This document shows, in pieces, positions 5,753-6,416 of a stretch of 6,416 bases of DNA (position 1 is its first letter; each line of letters opens with the position of its first letter). The DNA is from Actinomycetes bacterium. GTDB taxonomy: Bacteria; Actinomycetota; Actinomycetes; S36-B12; GCA-2699445. The notes beneath the pieces were generated by a model. That model saw nothing but the letters and a program-made list of their open reading frames with translations. It made no database searches and was not told the origin of the DNA. The stretch spans positions 1-6,416 of the forward strand of contig JAHZKU010000110.1 in the NCBI GenBank assembly GCA_022600255.1, written 5' to 3'. A program made the translations under genes and the position numbers.

Positions 5753-6397
5753 GTGACGAAGCCGCCGGCTTCTCCTGCGGGAACTGGGTTTCACCCCCAC
5801 CGCACGGCTTACGCAGAGGTCCTGCGCCGCCCGAGCCCGTTGGACGTTCCGGCGCAGAGTTGGGCCGTTGTGGGACTGGGGGATCGTGGCTTGCGGGCGT
5901 TGACCGTGCTGGAGGCGGCTGGCCTGCCGGTGCTGGGCTACGACGCTGCATCGACGATCTCAGCAACCGGCCCTGCCCGAACCTGGCTGGGACATCGCGT
6001 CATCGCACTCGCCGAGATTGACGACATCGATGCGATAGCGGTCACGAGTCGCGCCGAGCAAACCGGTGAGATCAACACCGACTACTTCCTAGGCGTGGTT
6101 GTGGCCACTGGCGCAACGGTCGTGGCCGGAGGTGACGCTGCAGACTTACTGCCAGACCCAGGCGCGGCAACGGTCTTTTCGCCTTATCACCCCGCAGTCA
6201 TCGACTTGACCCGGACATCGGCGGACATGGCGAACGAGGCCGTGGATTTGGTTCTGGCGCCCTATGCACGGCGATTGGCCGAGGCCCCCCGGGCTGGACT
6301 GGCGATGCACCGGGAGCTAGTGCGCCGAGAATCGGGCGAAGGCCTGACCGCAGCGTTGGCCGCTACCGTGGCCAAAAGCGAGCGCACCCCGGGCTGA
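5753..6397 (+). CDS. Rossmann-like nucleotide-binding protein of unknown function
   Basis: Predicted 214-residue soluble protein. After about 35 unstructured residues, WAVVGLGDRGLRAL (37-50) forms a first beta strand and glycine-rich turn with the GxGxxG spacing (G41, G43, G46). The next strand, LPVLGYDAA, ends in D64, the usual place for an acidic residue that holds the ribose of NAD. Later strands read HRVIAL (81-86) and DAIAVTS (93-99). A second segment, FLGVVVATGATVVAGGDAADLL (about 112-133), is another strand-helix-like, glycine-rich region, and the C-terminal third is helical and rich in A and R. This fits an NAD(P)-binding dehydrogenase-like fold, but I see no catalytic signature and cannot assign a reaction; at 214 residues it may lack a separate catalytic domain. 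The gene probably stands alone behind its own extended -10 promoter; 19 bases of the window follow its stop. Confidence 0.7.
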   Translation: MTKPPASPAGTGFHPHRTAYAEVLRRPSPLDVPAQSWAVVGLGDRGLRALTVLEAAGLPVLGYDAASTISATGPARTWLGHRVIALAEIDDIDAIAVTSRAEQTGEINTDYFLGVVVATGATVVAGGDAADLLPDPGAATVFSPYHPAVIDLTRTSADMANEAVDLVLAPYARRLAEAPRAGLAMHRELVRRESGEGLTAALAATVAKSERTPG

Positions 6398-6416
6398 GCA
6401 AACGGCAGGTCGTAGC

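Overview
This window looks like an ordinary stretch of chromosome from a moderately high-GC Gram-positive bacterium, most likely an actinobacterium. That is an inference from base composition, frequent GTG starts, AGGAG-type ribosome binding sites, and an ABC-F protein whose linker and C-terminal tail resemble those of actinobacterial Uup-like/Rv1473-like proteins. No phage, insertion sequence, CRISPR array, tRNA or rRNA was recognised.

Layout, left to right. Bases 1-416 hold no convincing gene, only a GC-rich hairpin near 251-285. An alpha/beta-hydrolase (417-1352, +) follows, then 367 bases without a convincing gene. A putative Fe(II)/2-oxoglutarate-dependent oxygenase of unknown substrate (1720-2526, +) ends in a strong 15-bp hairpin terminator (2548-2581). 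An ABC-F ATPase (2757-4535, +) is next, followed by 324 non-coding bases unusually rich in potential hairpins. A small two-helix membrane protein with a SHOCT tail (4860-5240, -) converges on the ABC-F gene and has its own terminator (4805-4842). A 512-base divergent intergenic region (5241-5752) carries a perfect 11-bp inverted repeat and candidate promoters facing both ways. The last gene (5753-6397, +) encodes a Rossmann-like protein of unknown function.

The genes do not form an obvious operon. Each has its own ribosome binding site and is separated from its neighbours by 230-500 bases, so they are probably transcribed singly. The hydrolase and the oxygenase could be metabolic enzymes, the ABC-F protein probably acts on the ribosome, and the SHOCT protein sits in the membrane. 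Nothing in the sequence ties them into one pathway.

I found no clear novel multi-gene system. The items most worth a second look are the orphan oxygenase, the Rossmann-like protein beside a perfect dyad, and the structured segment after the ABC-F gene.
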